Shown: piece after piece, positions 1 through 11,187 of the stretch | How positions within the stretch are numbered: position 1 is the stretch's first letter | Layout: each line of letters starts with the position of its first letter | From: Lunularia cruciata | Lineage: Eukaryota; Streptophyta; Marchantiopsida; Lunulariales; Lunulariaceae | DNA: 64,000 nt | Reading direction: 5' to 3' | Assembly: GCA_948567375.1 (NCBI GenBank) | Contig: OX419760.1 | Coordinates: forward strand, 62,864,911 to 62,928,910 | Notes under the pieces: generated by a model | Told to the model about the DNA's origin: nothing | Seen by the model: the letters and a program-made list of their open reading frames with translations, nothing else | Databases searched by the model: none | Program-made: the position numbers and the translations under genes

Positions 1-330
1 CACTTAATATCCATGCATTAGGGTATTTAGACATGCACCAATTACTTTCTTTACAATAATAAGATTTTGCCTAGGTTTGTTTCACCTATGTACATCTGTA
101 CTACTTACTTGTGAGTGTGGTTTGACACTAAATGCATTAAAGATCCATATGGTTTAATGCACTTTTGGAGGATAGAGGATAGTTACCCATGATGTATAAA
201 AATTATAGTGTTAATCATAGTATGGGAGAGTAGATACCTCACTTAGATAAAGTGTTGGTATGCTTTATAAAAAACACAAGTTAGGATAAACTTGAATTTA
301 ATGAAATCATATAATGATGGAAAATTTAAA
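1..330 (+). repeat. 3' fragment of dispersed RT-type repeat (copy 1)
   Basis: This stretch is a diverged copy of the sequence at about 9130-9420 and 19075-19360. Shared blocks include gcattagggcat, gttttgcctaggttt, cttgtgagtgtgg and gttacccatgatg. It is only the 3' part of the repeat; the rest would lie left of the window. No reading frame survives. Confidence 0.7.
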
Positions 331-2016
331 TAAATGCCTTTAATAAATATGAGAATTACAAGAATAAGAATCTTTTTCCAAGTATATTACTCAAAGATTT
401 TAATAAATTATTTGTTTAGAAAAATACTTGCTGATTATTACTCTTCAAATTTGTATTTTACAAGTGCTAAGGTAATGGCCAAGGTTATTGCATCTTTTGC
501 AATGCACTTGTTTTGATATTGTAGGCTGCTCCTTTGTGACAAATGCACTTTGTCTAGAATGATGAATAGGACAATGCCATTTGATGTCAATTATCTTTTT
601 TTTTTGCCTCACTTGCACTATTGTATCTTTCACCTTGAACAAGGTTGATGTTGGGTTGTTATTTTTTTTATGTTTTTTATCATTTTTATTTGATGCAACT
701 TTGATGTGAAGCAATAGTGCATGAAAGTGAGTGGAACAATGCAAATTTTCACTCATGGAGCTATTTCTCACAAGTAATTAAGGGTATATTTGCAAATGAA
801 AGAAAGAAATTTAAGAAGAAATAAGAAATATAAGAAATTTCTTAGATATTTTTGTACATTTGTACTTATTGTGGGGCCTACATTTTCACAAAATTTATTC
901 TTTTTATTATTCTTGTTCTTTTTTGTAAAGATGGAAATAATTTATTATTTATGAAGGAAAACTTCTTAGTTGAAGGTCCTTCAAAGTTGTGTCTGTTTAG
1001 GCAAAGGTACAAATAGCATAAGCCAAAAGGCACTCTGAAGGAAGAATGCAGAAGTAGACAAGTCCAAATGCAAATGCAAAGGGCACCTAGTACAAAAAAA
1101 ATCAACTCCAAAGAACTTTGGCTTAAAAGGATTTTGGCCCAAACAACCTTGGTACCTACGTACCTTTGGAGCACACACAAAATTGAATATGCCACCACTA
1201 CAGTAAGAATTGCCACCAAAGACAATTTTATTCAAGGGAGACCATTTGCATTCACTAGCATCTTTGCATGTGTAGAAAAGGACTACTTGCCAATTGTTTC
1301 ATCCACATGTGCAGAGAGGGAGTTTTCACCAACAAGAGTCACTAAAGAATGTTGGCTAAAGAATCTGGCTATAAAACCAAGTGTCCACTAATCAATTTCA
1401 CTTTTTGCAAATCAATTTCAGTCTTAGATTTGAGCAAGCTCAAAATTTCCCAACCTCTTGAAAATCTTACCAACTTTGTAGTTGTTTGTTCTTTGTCATT
1501 GGACCCAATCCCCATTTGAAAGGCAACATGTTGTTTGTCCAAAAATCCATAAGGAAGACCTCCAAAGCCATTCTTTGCAGTCCAATAGTGAACAAGTGGG
1601 CAATTCATTGTAGAAGTGAAGTAATCCAAAGCAAGCATCTTGGCTTCATGCTCTTGAACTATGAAATGAGTGACTTTGGGATCATCCATGAGATAAAGCG
1701 GAGAAAGGAGAGAATAACCAAGGACTTCTAGGTAACCAGGTAACTTCTATAACTTGACCAAGGAAAATTGGAGAATATAACTTGAATATGTAAGTATTGG
1801 ATGCAAGAACCATTAGGAGCAATGATATTGGAGATTAAGTTTAAAACAAGGCACTTACCGATGATATCAAGGTAACCTTTGCAAAAAAGCAGCAAGAGGA
1901 AATATGGGTGGCAGGTTGGGAGTTATAAGGATATGGCCCAAAGAGTGATAATTGAGGTGATTATTAAGCTATTCAAGCTTAAGCGTACAACTTACCTTAC
2001 AAACAACCAAGAACTT
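331..2016. other. AT-rich intergenic, no intact gene seen
   Basis: Apart from the zinc-knuckle relic at 445-771 nothing is recognisable. A minus-strand frame at 1369-1689 is open for 106 codons but matches no family I know. Confidence 0.5.
445..771 (-). pseudogene. CCHC zinc-knuckle relic (gag-like)
   Basis: A 108-codon open frame ends in a CX2CX4HX4C knuckle at about 460-501 (CKRCNNLGHYLSTC). Such knuckles occur in retrotransposon Gag and in some plant transposases. The rest of the frame is low-complexity and lysine/asparagine-rich with no other domain. It sits among decayed repeats, so it is most likely a fragment of a mobile-element nucleocapsid. The start is not secure. Confidence 0.4.
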
Positions 2017-2017
2017 T

Positions 2018-2120
2018 TTGCTCCTCTTTTTTTGCTTCTACTGCATACCCTTGCTAAGTAAAAGAAGAAGTGTCATTTACTTAGCAAGGGTATGCAGTAG
2101 AAGCAAAAAAAGAGGAGCAA
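2018..2120. repeat. Perfect 45-bp inverted repeat (hairpin)
   Basis: The left arm 2018-2062 and right arm 2076-2120 are perfect reverse complements, separated by a 13-nt loop. A perfect arm of this length in otherwise decayed DNA implies a recent origin. It could be a foldback insertion, a templated inverted duplication or a young small-RNA hairpin. Confidence 0.9.
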
Positions 2121-3240
2121 TACAAGGATGCTCACTTTGCTTTAAATCCAAACCAACATGTGGAGCAAGGAGAAAAAGAAGAAGACATGAGAGAGACCTG
2201 CCACCAAATCAAGGAACCTCCTAACCTCAATCAACAAGTGTGTGTTCAAGAAGAGGAGCAGACAAATACCAAGGACCAACAAGAAGTAGAACTTTGGCCC
2301 AAAGCTCAACAAGAAGCCAAAGACCCTCTGCTAGAAATGCAGGTCAAAGAAGGAGAAGGATCAGCCCAAGCAACCCTAATGCTAGTAAAGGAGGGAATGT
2401 ACTTCATCATACACTTGGTGGGGGCATCACTTCAATTTACGGAGCTCTAACTATCCTAGTACCAAGAAGAGTGCCCCAAGATAGTGGACTATACCACCTT
2501 GGTATGTAGCATGCATAAGGAGATTTCCACTTAAAAGGCAAAGGCAAACCAATTGAAGAAGGAGATGGCAAAGGTGAAAAACTTATACAAGGAAAAGGTA
2601 TAGAAGGTGAATGACCTCATGCACAAAAATCATAAGATAAAGAGACAGAACTCCTCCTTGATAGTAGGGAAGAAGAAATAGGAAGAAGAACTTAGAAGGC
2701 TGCAACTCAAGTTGGGAATCCTATGAATTGAAAAGAGGAATAAGCAGCTCAAGTACAAAGACCACTTGCAACCCAAGGACAAAGAAGTGGTAAGCATTTG
2801 TGGTGAGCCAGAAAATTCAAAAGTTCAGATTGTGACCTTGGAACTATATGTGGCCTAAGTGTTGCAAAAAGGTGGCAACCCAGTTGGAGCGCCCGGTCAA
2901 TGAATTGAAGAGAAAGAAGGAGGAGAAGAAATCAGATCAAGTCCAAATGATAGAGGAGGTGAAGACCAAGACCCAACACTTAGGAGGAGGAAGAGCAAAA
3001 GGCAATTCAGCAGTTGGAGGAAGACATGGATCACTTGCAAATATGTTGAAGGAAGAAATGCAATTGTGAGCAACAAAAGTGAATATCCATGAGCTCAAGT
3101 TGCAGACCCACAAATTGGAGGGAAAGACATACAAAGAAGAGCTAATGGATCAGCTAGCAATTGGACTTAGAGAGCATTTGGATAGGAAGTTCAAAACATT
3201 TTATGAGAGATAGCAAGATATAAGAGAAAACCAAACTTCT
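2121..3240 (+). other. Purine-rich stretch, possible coiled-coil coding relic
   Basis: The + strand is strongly purine-rich and its broken frames encode runs of Glu, Lys and Gln (for example near 2160-2450 and 2848-3069), as in decayed coiled-coil genes. Stops interrupt every frame. No family was recognised; simple compositional bias is an equally good explanation. Confidence 0.3.
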
Positions 3241-4560
3241 CCTTAGGAACTTTAAGGGCAAAGTTAGTTCTTTACAGTAGAGCATCAAGCCGAGGGTACT
3301 TCACTTCACCAAAGAAAGACCTTCTGTAGTGTAAGAACTTTGGAATAGATAGTAACCAAAGTCCTTCTTAGTTGTACATGTTACTCTTAGTTCTACACAT
3401 TTAAAGTTGTAAATACCTTCATAGAAGAGGACCTTTCAAGTTGTATAATTCTTTGTAATTGTAAATCCAAAGGAGTATGATTTCAACTTGACTTCATGGA
3501 AGACCTGTCATCTTCCTTTACACATGTAAAGCCCCTAATTAACCTAAATATAATTAGGATAAGATAGGACTAAAATCTTAGGTGTATGATGTATGTAGTG
3601 ATAAGAGAGTTCAAGATAATACACTAAGTCTCAAAATGTCTTCAAGGCAAAGCAAAAATTTATTTAAGGCTTTAGCCCAATGTTATTCAAGTTCATTTTC
3701 CCATACCATCAAAGTTTAGTAAAGAGTACATTGAGTTCTTTGCAAACTATTTTTCTTCCATTTTGAGTGCTAGTGAATGCCTATGTTAAGTAGTGGTGAG
3801 AAATTTCACAATAGAATCACAAGTGCTGGAATGTAGAGAGGTACATTTGTACTTGAAAAAGATGTATGATTTCCAAGAGATCCAAAGGAGTGAAATAATG
3901 CATTGAGGAGTAAAGCTTGATTTGGAACATTAGGAAAGGCAAAGGAAAAGGCCAATATAAAGACACCTTTGGAGCTGTGCCTTTATGGAAGGGCAATATG
4001 CACCTTTGTAGTCAGTTTCTCTAGAGTGAATGAGCCTTTGGAGTGAAATAAACTATCACCTTCAACAATAAATTGGAACTTACTTGTAGTGAATGTGATC
4101 TTTAGTTTTCTCTTTTCTGTAGTATGCCACAAGCTCTGCCATTGCCTTCTTTAAGAAGGAGTTTTCTACCCAAGAGGTTAATAAGAAAAAAAACTGCAAC
4201 TTAGTGATATTTCCTTTCACTTCTAGTCATTTCCAACCCGTATCTTTGAAGGAATGACCTATTCTTACCAAATTACTAGCATTTGATGACATTGAGTTGC
4301 CACACTTATTTAAGGGTGTATATGTAAGGGGTAATATTTGAACTTAATAAGAAAAGAATTAAATGTTGAGCATCAAAAAGAACAAGACAAAAGAGGAATT
4401 TTGAAATTGTTAAGTACATAGGATAAGATATAAGCAGAGGATAGGATATAAGGAGATTTTTCATAGAATTTCTAGATTCCTTTACAAGGAGTTTGTATTT
4501 CTTTATTTTTTAACAATACCTATAACAATTTTGGAGTATGAACTTGAGGAGTTAATATGT
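3241..4560. other. AT-rich intergenic, nothing recognised
   Basis: No frame longer than about 60 codons and no recognisable protein motif. It resembles ordinary decayed repeat DNA. Confidence 0.5.
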
Positions 4561-4619
4561 CTTAATAGATTGCTTTTTTCTCATGCATTGTGCACAACTC
4601 CAAGCCTTAATCAAGAGGC

Positions 4620-4862
4620 TTGTTTGTGATGTTTCATGAACATCACAAAGATTTTTTCCAAGAATATGATCCTTCTAATAATTTCATGGATTTGTTCCAA
4701 GTGGCTATAATAGTAGCAAGGAGAGAAAAATCTAAATCAATTATGCAAGTGCCAAGTGCTAGTCTACTTCATGTAATGGAGAAAGATATAGGGGACATTG
4801 GACAAGTCATTATTATAGAATTATTGTCTTCAAGGATTGCTCTCACTTGTAGTAGTATCTAA
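4620..4862 (+). pseudogene. Repeat-derived coding relic, partner of 7517-7762
   Basis: The 80-codon frame aligns with the frame at 7517-7762: both carry an EH-x3-FF-x2-Y-x-PS-x2-F motif, then LFQV and an ARR block. The pair are copies of one ancient coding segment, probably the 5' part of the RT repeat that follows each of them. The product is not recognised. No in-frame gene structure survives. Confidence 0.45.
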
Positions 4863-4929
4863 GTCCAAATTAGTTTTTAATTACCACTCAATGAGGTTGT
4901 GAGTGTATCTCTCTATGCATTAGAGCCCT

Positions 4930-5477
4930 TCTAGGGATGTTATATATGATGGTCTAAGTAGATCAGATAGAGGTGTCACCAAAAGAGTACTTCCACTAAT
5001 AGGGAAGAGACCAAAAACTTCACTTTAGAACCAATTTTGGATGCATAAAGAAATTAGGCCTTGAAAAATAAAATAGTCTTCCCTCTTTAGGAGCACAAGT
5101 TTTGCCTTCTCTCTTCACCTGTTTTGTCTCATTGAGAGCTTTCCAATGGTACCTCATCCATCTTATTGTGAGCTTCCTAGAGGAAGATTATCCAAAGATT
5201 CTCTTTGGTCAAACTTGCTTGACCAACCAAGTAGGACAAGGATTGATATATCACCAATCCCTATCATTGATCTAAGGATGTAGCTTGCTGATGTGTCCCC
5301 AATCCATATATTGGATCCAAGGGCGTAAATCCCTTTGAGTGGATCTTCTTTACTATATAATAAAGATGAGGTGCTCTTTTGTGACATTAGAGTATTGAGG
5401 AATGAAAATTTGTATTTTTCTTGTGTATTTTTCTTGTATTTCTCTTGGGGTTTCTCATGTCCTTGGAACGGTACATA
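4930..5477 (+). repeat. Decayed solo LTR, same family as element A
   Basis: This segment follows the order of the element A LTR (46160-46915): atcagatagaggtgtcacc, aaaagagtacttc, ttgtctcattgagagctttcc, ttgaccaacc, and then the core promoter block actatataataaag at about 5352. No flanking gag or pol from the same family is present, so it looks like a solo LTR or a relic. Its borders are approximate. Confidence 0.7.
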
Positions 5478-5589
5478 AGACTTGATTATTGGGCTTCTCT
5501 ATGTACGTTTGAGAATATGTCAAATTATAGTTTATGGTCCTCCTTTAGGTATTCCTCCTCACCTTTGAAAATGGCTTAAATATTTTAGG

Positions 5590-6620
5590 AGTGCAAAAAA
5601 TGTCTAAGGATTTAGTCACAAAATTTTTATATATTGTCTTTAAAGAAAATTTCTTCATGTGGATTTTCTTCTTTTATTAAGAGATCCACAAGTGGTATTT
5701 GGTATTCTCTCCTTGAGTATTGAATATCAATTAACCTATCTGTTGCGTATTTTTCTCCTTTCTTTAGCCTTCCTATCTCATTGGAACCTACTTTTGATAG
5801 GAAGATCATAAAGTCTTTGGTAGTATTATTGGATCAAGGACTTTTGAGTGTATGGTAGGGGACTAAATGCATAGAATGACATCTATACCAATCTTATGTG
5901 GAGGGGTAGGCCTATTATTTATGGAGGAGATGGGACTTGTGTTCTTTTGTGTAGTTGTACACTCTCAATACCTTTTCTTTCCTCCCAGTTTGTGGTTGTT
6001 GATAGGCTGATCTTGGAATTGTATATGATTGAGGTGGAAGAGTGGTCCTTTCCTCTCCAAGTACTATTATAGTAGATGAGAGATGGTTTTTCTCCACATG
6101 CACAAGATGATCTTTCATCCTTTATCTCTTTTCTTTCTGATTGGACCTAAGGTTTACAATCTTCCATGACGGACTACCATTTTCAACATGTAATACATTT
6201 TGTCCTAGTTGACACACCCATTCCTCTACTTGGTGCATCTTCACTCTTGCTCTAGCAATGGTGTAATTTCTTGGATCCTAGCTTGAATTCCAATAGAAGA
6301 ACTCTGACTCACACTAGCTACTTTTCTAAAGCAAATGTGGTTTTGCTTGCGTTTGATTCATCCATCTATATTGCCATTACTCACTTATTGAGTGTGGTGC
6401 TACCTTACATCTGACAAAGAGATTTGTTGTTCCTTTTAAGAATAGAGTATAGCTACTCATTATATCATTAAAGATATAGTATTTTCCATAGAGAGTGGTT
6501 ACTTCACTTGGAAAGAGTGTTGATATGTTCTAAAGGCAACAAAAATTAGTGCAAACTTATACTTGATATGAGATTATCAATTCATTCTGAGTAGATTCTA
6601 GTAGTTAAAAGTCTGCATAC
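5590..6620 (+). pseudogene. RT-type repeat relic (copy 2)
   Basis: Parallel to 8480-9430: a block with gagatccacaagtggtatttgg, then ggaagatcataaagtctttgg, then the 3' segment with tatcattaaagatatagtattttcc. In copy 3 these blocks encode the C-terminal half of a reverse transcriptase plus tail. Here frames are broken throughout. The A-family solo LTR at 4930-5477 lies between this copy and its likely 5' part at 4620-4862. Confidence 0.6.
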
Positions 6621-7500
6621 TTTAGAGGGAATAGCAAGACAAAGAAAACTATAACACAATATTTATCACACTATTTAGAGTATTTGCTGTGTATGATAAT
6701 TTACTATCATATCCCATGTGAGTGAAAGTATTTCCGTCCAAAGTCAATTCAATAAAACTGTTGAGATTAATTATGTCCACTAATCTAGATGAGCAAATCT
6801 CAATTTATTTGAAGAACCAAGAACCAAGTCTACACTACTTGAATTTAAATTTTCATTAGGAAAGATTTAATGTATAAAAAATTTGTAAGTTGTAAATCTA
6901 ATCATAAAAAGATAGTAGAAAATACAAATGTGGAGAGAAGCCGCACAAAAAAATTGAAAAAAATTATAATTATGGTTAATTTATGATTATTAATATATAT
7001 GTTACTTTGGTATCTTGGGGTTATATGAGACTAGTTTTCCATGATGAGGCTAGATTAGCTTTTTGCATACCACTTGATCATTTGGCATATGATCCCTTGT
7101 ACAAGTTACCTTGGTTCTTATTCCCCTTACTCCCTCAATGATACTTATGTTATGCTAGAGGAGGGTGGGCGGGTAGGGCATAGAGAGGTAGCTACTAGAT
7201 CTTGTTGATTCAAAGTGAGATATTGGGTTGTCCTACCATAGGAGTTGGTTAGCACGAAAAATTTTATGAGACAAGTTTTATCACAAGATACCACAAAGCC
7301 CACTTGATTACAACGGTGTAGGAAATTGGATCAAGTACAAGAGTGTAGTGGAGCACTACCAGCGCTACATCCTTTGTCTATGGCTAGTCCCATTGATGAG
7401 ACTATCTCTTCCCTATGCTCACTATATCAAAAGTAGGAGAGAAAGTACCATTAGAGGTCTTAGATTATCAAGTTGAGTAGTTTTTATGTCTTGATAGGTC
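6621..7500. other. AT-rich intergenic, nothing recognised
   Basis: No substantial open frame or motif was found. It is probably the eroded spacer between two RT-type repeat copies. Confidence 0.5.
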
Positions 7501-7516
7501 ATTTTTTGCATAAGCG

Positions 7517-7762
7517 TTGTGCACTACCCCTCAATTCTCCTCAAGAGGCTTGTCATGGATAGTATATGAGCATCTGAGAGAGTTTTTTCATGCATATGGT
7601 CCTTCTAGTGGATTTACCAAGTTGTTTCAAGTGGTTGCAACCATAGCAAGGAGAGATATGTTTATGTCAATTAGTTGTGTGTTAGGTGCTAATCACCTTC
7701 TTGCAATAGACAAGGACATAGTGAGAATTACACTGATTGCTATTGAAGATATCTTTTTGTGA
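7517..7762 (+). pseudogene. Repeat-derived coding relic (5' part of RT repeat copy 3)
   Basis: An 81-codon frame aligns with 4620-4862 (shared LFQV, ARR and FF motifs). It lies about 260 bp upstream of the RT relic at 8023. The recurrence of the same pair of segments suggests one element. The function is not recognised, and the start is not meaningful because the element is dead. Confidence 0.45.
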
Positions 7763-8022
7763 TCTGTTAGCCACACCATTGTCCTTCAACATCAATCTCA
7801 TTTTTTAGAGCACCACAGTCCACATCAATTTAATTTTCCTTTGGGAATGCCCAAAGACTTCCATCGTGGAAGTGATATAGGAACTCCAAGCAGGGATCAT
7901 GGCACTTCTCATAGAACCTTAGGGACACCAAGAGTGGAGTAGCTACACTTGGAGGTTGAGAGGCTATATCTTTAAGCATCAAGGTACTCGTAGATATCCA
8001 TCAAGAGTAGGTCATCCTATAG

Positions 8023-9560
8023 GTGGATGTTGAGATCACTTTTAAAAACTTCTCTTTGGCATCCATCTTTAGAGAGCTTAGAGAGGCAAGTGGATTCTTG
8101 GCAAGTCACATCCTTTTTGTGCAGTCATTTATGGCTCTCCTGCTTCTCTTTACTACTAGCATGGGTGGTCATAGAGGGGAGTCAATGTCTTGGAATCAAT
8201 TTTTGTATACAATAAGGAGATCCTTTAGGGGGACCTTTGTTTGCCATGGCTCACATGGTGCGGGTCTCGTAGATCAGATTAGGCAGACCTTTGATCACTT
8301 GATTACCAAGCTACATCTTGTAGGCTTGAGAGTCAAGGTATCAAAGTGCAAAGCATGGTTCCTTTCAAGTATCCCTCCACATCTTGAGCTTCTAGAGGGA
8401 TGTGTCACATCTACAAATGGACTATGTATTCTTGGAGTGCTAGTAGGATCCAAGGATTTTGTCACATTCTTCTTAGAATTCCTTTGTAGAAGATATTCTC
8501 CATGTAGATGATCTTCCTCTACTAGGAGATCCACAAGTGGCATTTGGTATACTCTCCTCTAGTATTGCCCATAGACCAACTTACCTTCTCTGCATAGTTC
8601 CACTTCTTTGACTTTCTTATCATGTTTGAGAGCTTTTGATAGGAAGATCATGAGAGTCTTTGGTGATATCATTGGACTAGGGACATTTGAGTGTGTGATG
8701 GTGGATTTTTCACATAAAAAGACATCTCTATCAATCTCATGCAGAGGGGTATGCCTATTATCTATGGAAGAGATGGCATCTTTAGCATTTTTGGGAAGTT
8801 AGGCTCTGTCTAAACCCTTACTTTCCTCTCATTTTTGTGGTTAGTGATAGGCCAGTTTGAAGACATATATGACCAAGGTATAAGAGGGATACTTTTCTCT
8901 CCATGCATTATTATGGCTTACAAGAGATGGTCTATCCCATAGGCATGTAAGGACCTTCATTCCTTTGCTTCACTATAGTCTGATTGGACTCAAGGTTTGT
9001 AGTCTTCCTTGATGGAGCAACAATATCAACATATGTTACATTCTCTCTTAGTTGACTTGTCCATTCCTCAGGCCACTAGAGCATATCTTTGCTCTTGCTC
9101 TGTCAAGGGTGTAGGCTCTTGGATCTTACCTCAAACATGCATTAGGGCATTCCGACTCGCACTAGTCACCTTCTCTATAGCAATGAGGTTTTGCCTAGGT
9201 TTGGTACACCCATCTACATCTTTGTTACTCACTTGTGAATGTGGTTCTACACTAGATGTAGCAACAGTCCATATGCTTTTGGATGAAAGAGTACAGCTAC
9301 CCATGATGCCATCAAGGATATAGTGTTTGCTATGGCACAAGAGAGTGGATACCTTGCTTGGAAGGAACGTTCATATGCTTTGCATATGATAGAGCATACT
9401 TATACTTGGTCAGAGATGATCAGGTGACAAAGGTGGATGTCATGGTTACCGATAGTGTGTGTGATGTAGTTTTGGAGGGAGTGATTACTCATCCTCTTGG
9501 ATGGGTGACAAGTGGAGTAACAGCACATAAGGTCTCCAAGTATAAGGGTATGTAGTGAGG
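8023..9560 (+). pseudogene. Non-LTR-like reverse transcriptase relic (copy 3, best preserved)
   Basis: Broken frames carry, in order: an RT palm/thumb segment (LGLRVKVSKCKAW, then a LCILGV-VGS motif, about 8230-8500); a segment with FDRKIMRVFG and ISCRGV-LLSMEEMASLAFLGS (8608-8802); a C-terminal region with a CECG plus His pattern (about 9195-9275); and a tail with KVDVMVTD and VITHPLGW (about 9430-9510). The order RT, Cys/His cluster and D-rich tail resembles retroelements with a restriction-like endonuclease; that assignment is inference. Several stops and frameshifts make it non-functional. Copies at 1-330, 5590-6620 and 18480-19600 show it is a dispersed family. Confidence 0.6.
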
Positions 9561-9887
9561 TCACCTCCTTGTTCCTCTAGCCTTCGGGTAATATAGAGCG
9601 ATGGACATGGCATTTGTCAAGGAGTGCACAAGAGTTTTTCATATTAGACATCAAGGGTACAAATCTCATTCTCATACTTTGTAGCATACTTTAGACAACA
9701 TGTGTCCATTACTCCTCCGATAACATAACCCACTGGAGAGCATTCACACTAAGTGATGCTTCTTAAGATGTTCTAGTTGTTTGTAGACCTTATGACTTGC
9801 ATAGCTCCGAAATTTTAGATATGATAGGGTAAATTTCTCATATCAATACTATTGGTACCTAGCACCATTTTACCTCTTTTGTCCTCT

Positions 9888-9944
9888 CTTGCTTGATGTG
9901 GTTTTCCCATCCTGCATGTATTCTACGTGGTCTCCGTGGTCACC
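9888..9944 (+). repeat. Dispersed 50-60 bp motif, copy 1
   Basis: It shares the core (ggcttg, ttcccatcct, cggtcgcc-like) with copies at 13295-13345, 20557-20608 and 33595-33645. It is preceded by ccattttacc, as the 20557 copy is. It partly overlaps the 115-bp tandem duplication. The identity is unknown; it may be an end of an LTR or DNA element. Confidence 0.55.
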
Positions 9945-10143
9945 TTTTTCCCGTCATTTCATCTAATACGTCTCATACATAAACAGCACCGAGAATACTC
10001 GTTTTCCGTATAAAGAGACACACACTATGCATGTATTCTACGTGGTCTCCGTGGTCACCTTTTTCCCGTCATTTCATCTAGTACGTCTCATACATAAACA
10101 GCACTGAGAATACTCGTTTTCCGTATAAAGAGACACACACTAG
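9914..10143 (+). repeat. 115-bp tandem duplication
   Basis: Units 9914-10028 and 10029-10143 differ at about two positions (taatacg/tagtacg and accgag/actgag). Each contains the element cgtataaagagacacaca, a plausible TATA-like core. The near identity points to a recent event. Confidence 0.9.
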
Positions 10144-11180
10144 AGCTATGAACAAAATGAATTGCATATTGAGTGAATTAACGTGAGTGATCATGACACC
10201 AAATAAATTAACCGGAGTTAATCTGAGTTTAAATCCGTTGTGAGCGAGACTATTCATGTTGTGGTACACTCCACTGGTGAAATTACTGCAGTAACACTAT
10301 CTGCTAAACAGTGTCAATCCAAGCGGAATCTGATTCACATAAGCACAAGGAGGTCAATTTGGCATTGAATGCAGAACAAAGAAGTACAACTGGTGATCGA
10401 AAATAACTCGAGCGTCATCACATTCCATCTTGAAACATAAAAGTTTCATTTTGGAGGAACTCACCAAATAACTTTTCTCAAGCAAAGAGGACGACTATTT
10501 CTACAGTAAGCAACCGTCCATGGTGCTCATATCCCCCTCACGAACATGCGACACTGCCTCGATAGGGTATGAAGCATTCGAGACTTTTGGGCAAAACCTG
10601 AAAGTTGCCTTCTATCTCCACCCAGAATCCGTAAAGGCGGAGCAATGCTGTCCAAGCAGCGAATGGGTACTGCCTTGATGTCTTCCGCTATGAGTACCAA
10701 GACCTGTGGCTCTTCTGAGGAACATCGCATACATCATTGAAGTGTGCAGTTTTATTTCTTCTGTAATAGTCGTTGAGAGCTGTTTCTTCCATGAAAAGTT
10801 TCCCGTATCTAAAATAGCTTCCACTTCTCAAACTTTGAGGAATTTCTCTTTGCAATTCGGCAATCGACCTTGAGTTTGAATTAGTCCTCACAGCTTCTCG
10901 ATCCACTAGGCAACGCCATCCTCTGAATATTCTTCGGTGTACCATCAGAGTGGGACCACAGAACTTTTAGAGTACAGGATTTCCACTCCCTCCCATTCTG
11001 TGTATAACTATTGCCTGGTTCCTAACCTTGGGCCTCTTGTTGATGATAAACTCCATCATTACTTCCTGAACCAAAGGTTTCAATCCAACTGCATGGCATT
11101 AAAGAAAGATGACGCGCTATATTTGAGAAAAAAAAATTCCTTTTAGAGCAAGATAAAGAGATATGCGTATACTCTGCCTA
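10144..11180. other. Gene-like but unrecognised sequence
   Basis: Composition is more balanced than the flanking AT-rich DNA. Minus-strand frames of 60-85 codons overlap at 10527-10945 and may be exon remnants downstream of the hydrolase relic. No domain was recognised. Confidence 0.35.
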
Positions 11181-11187
11181 AGGTACT

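Noticed and set aside
1369-1689. 106-codon minus-strand frame near the zinc-knuckle relic
   Set aside because: Could be Gag-like but no capsid motif was visible.
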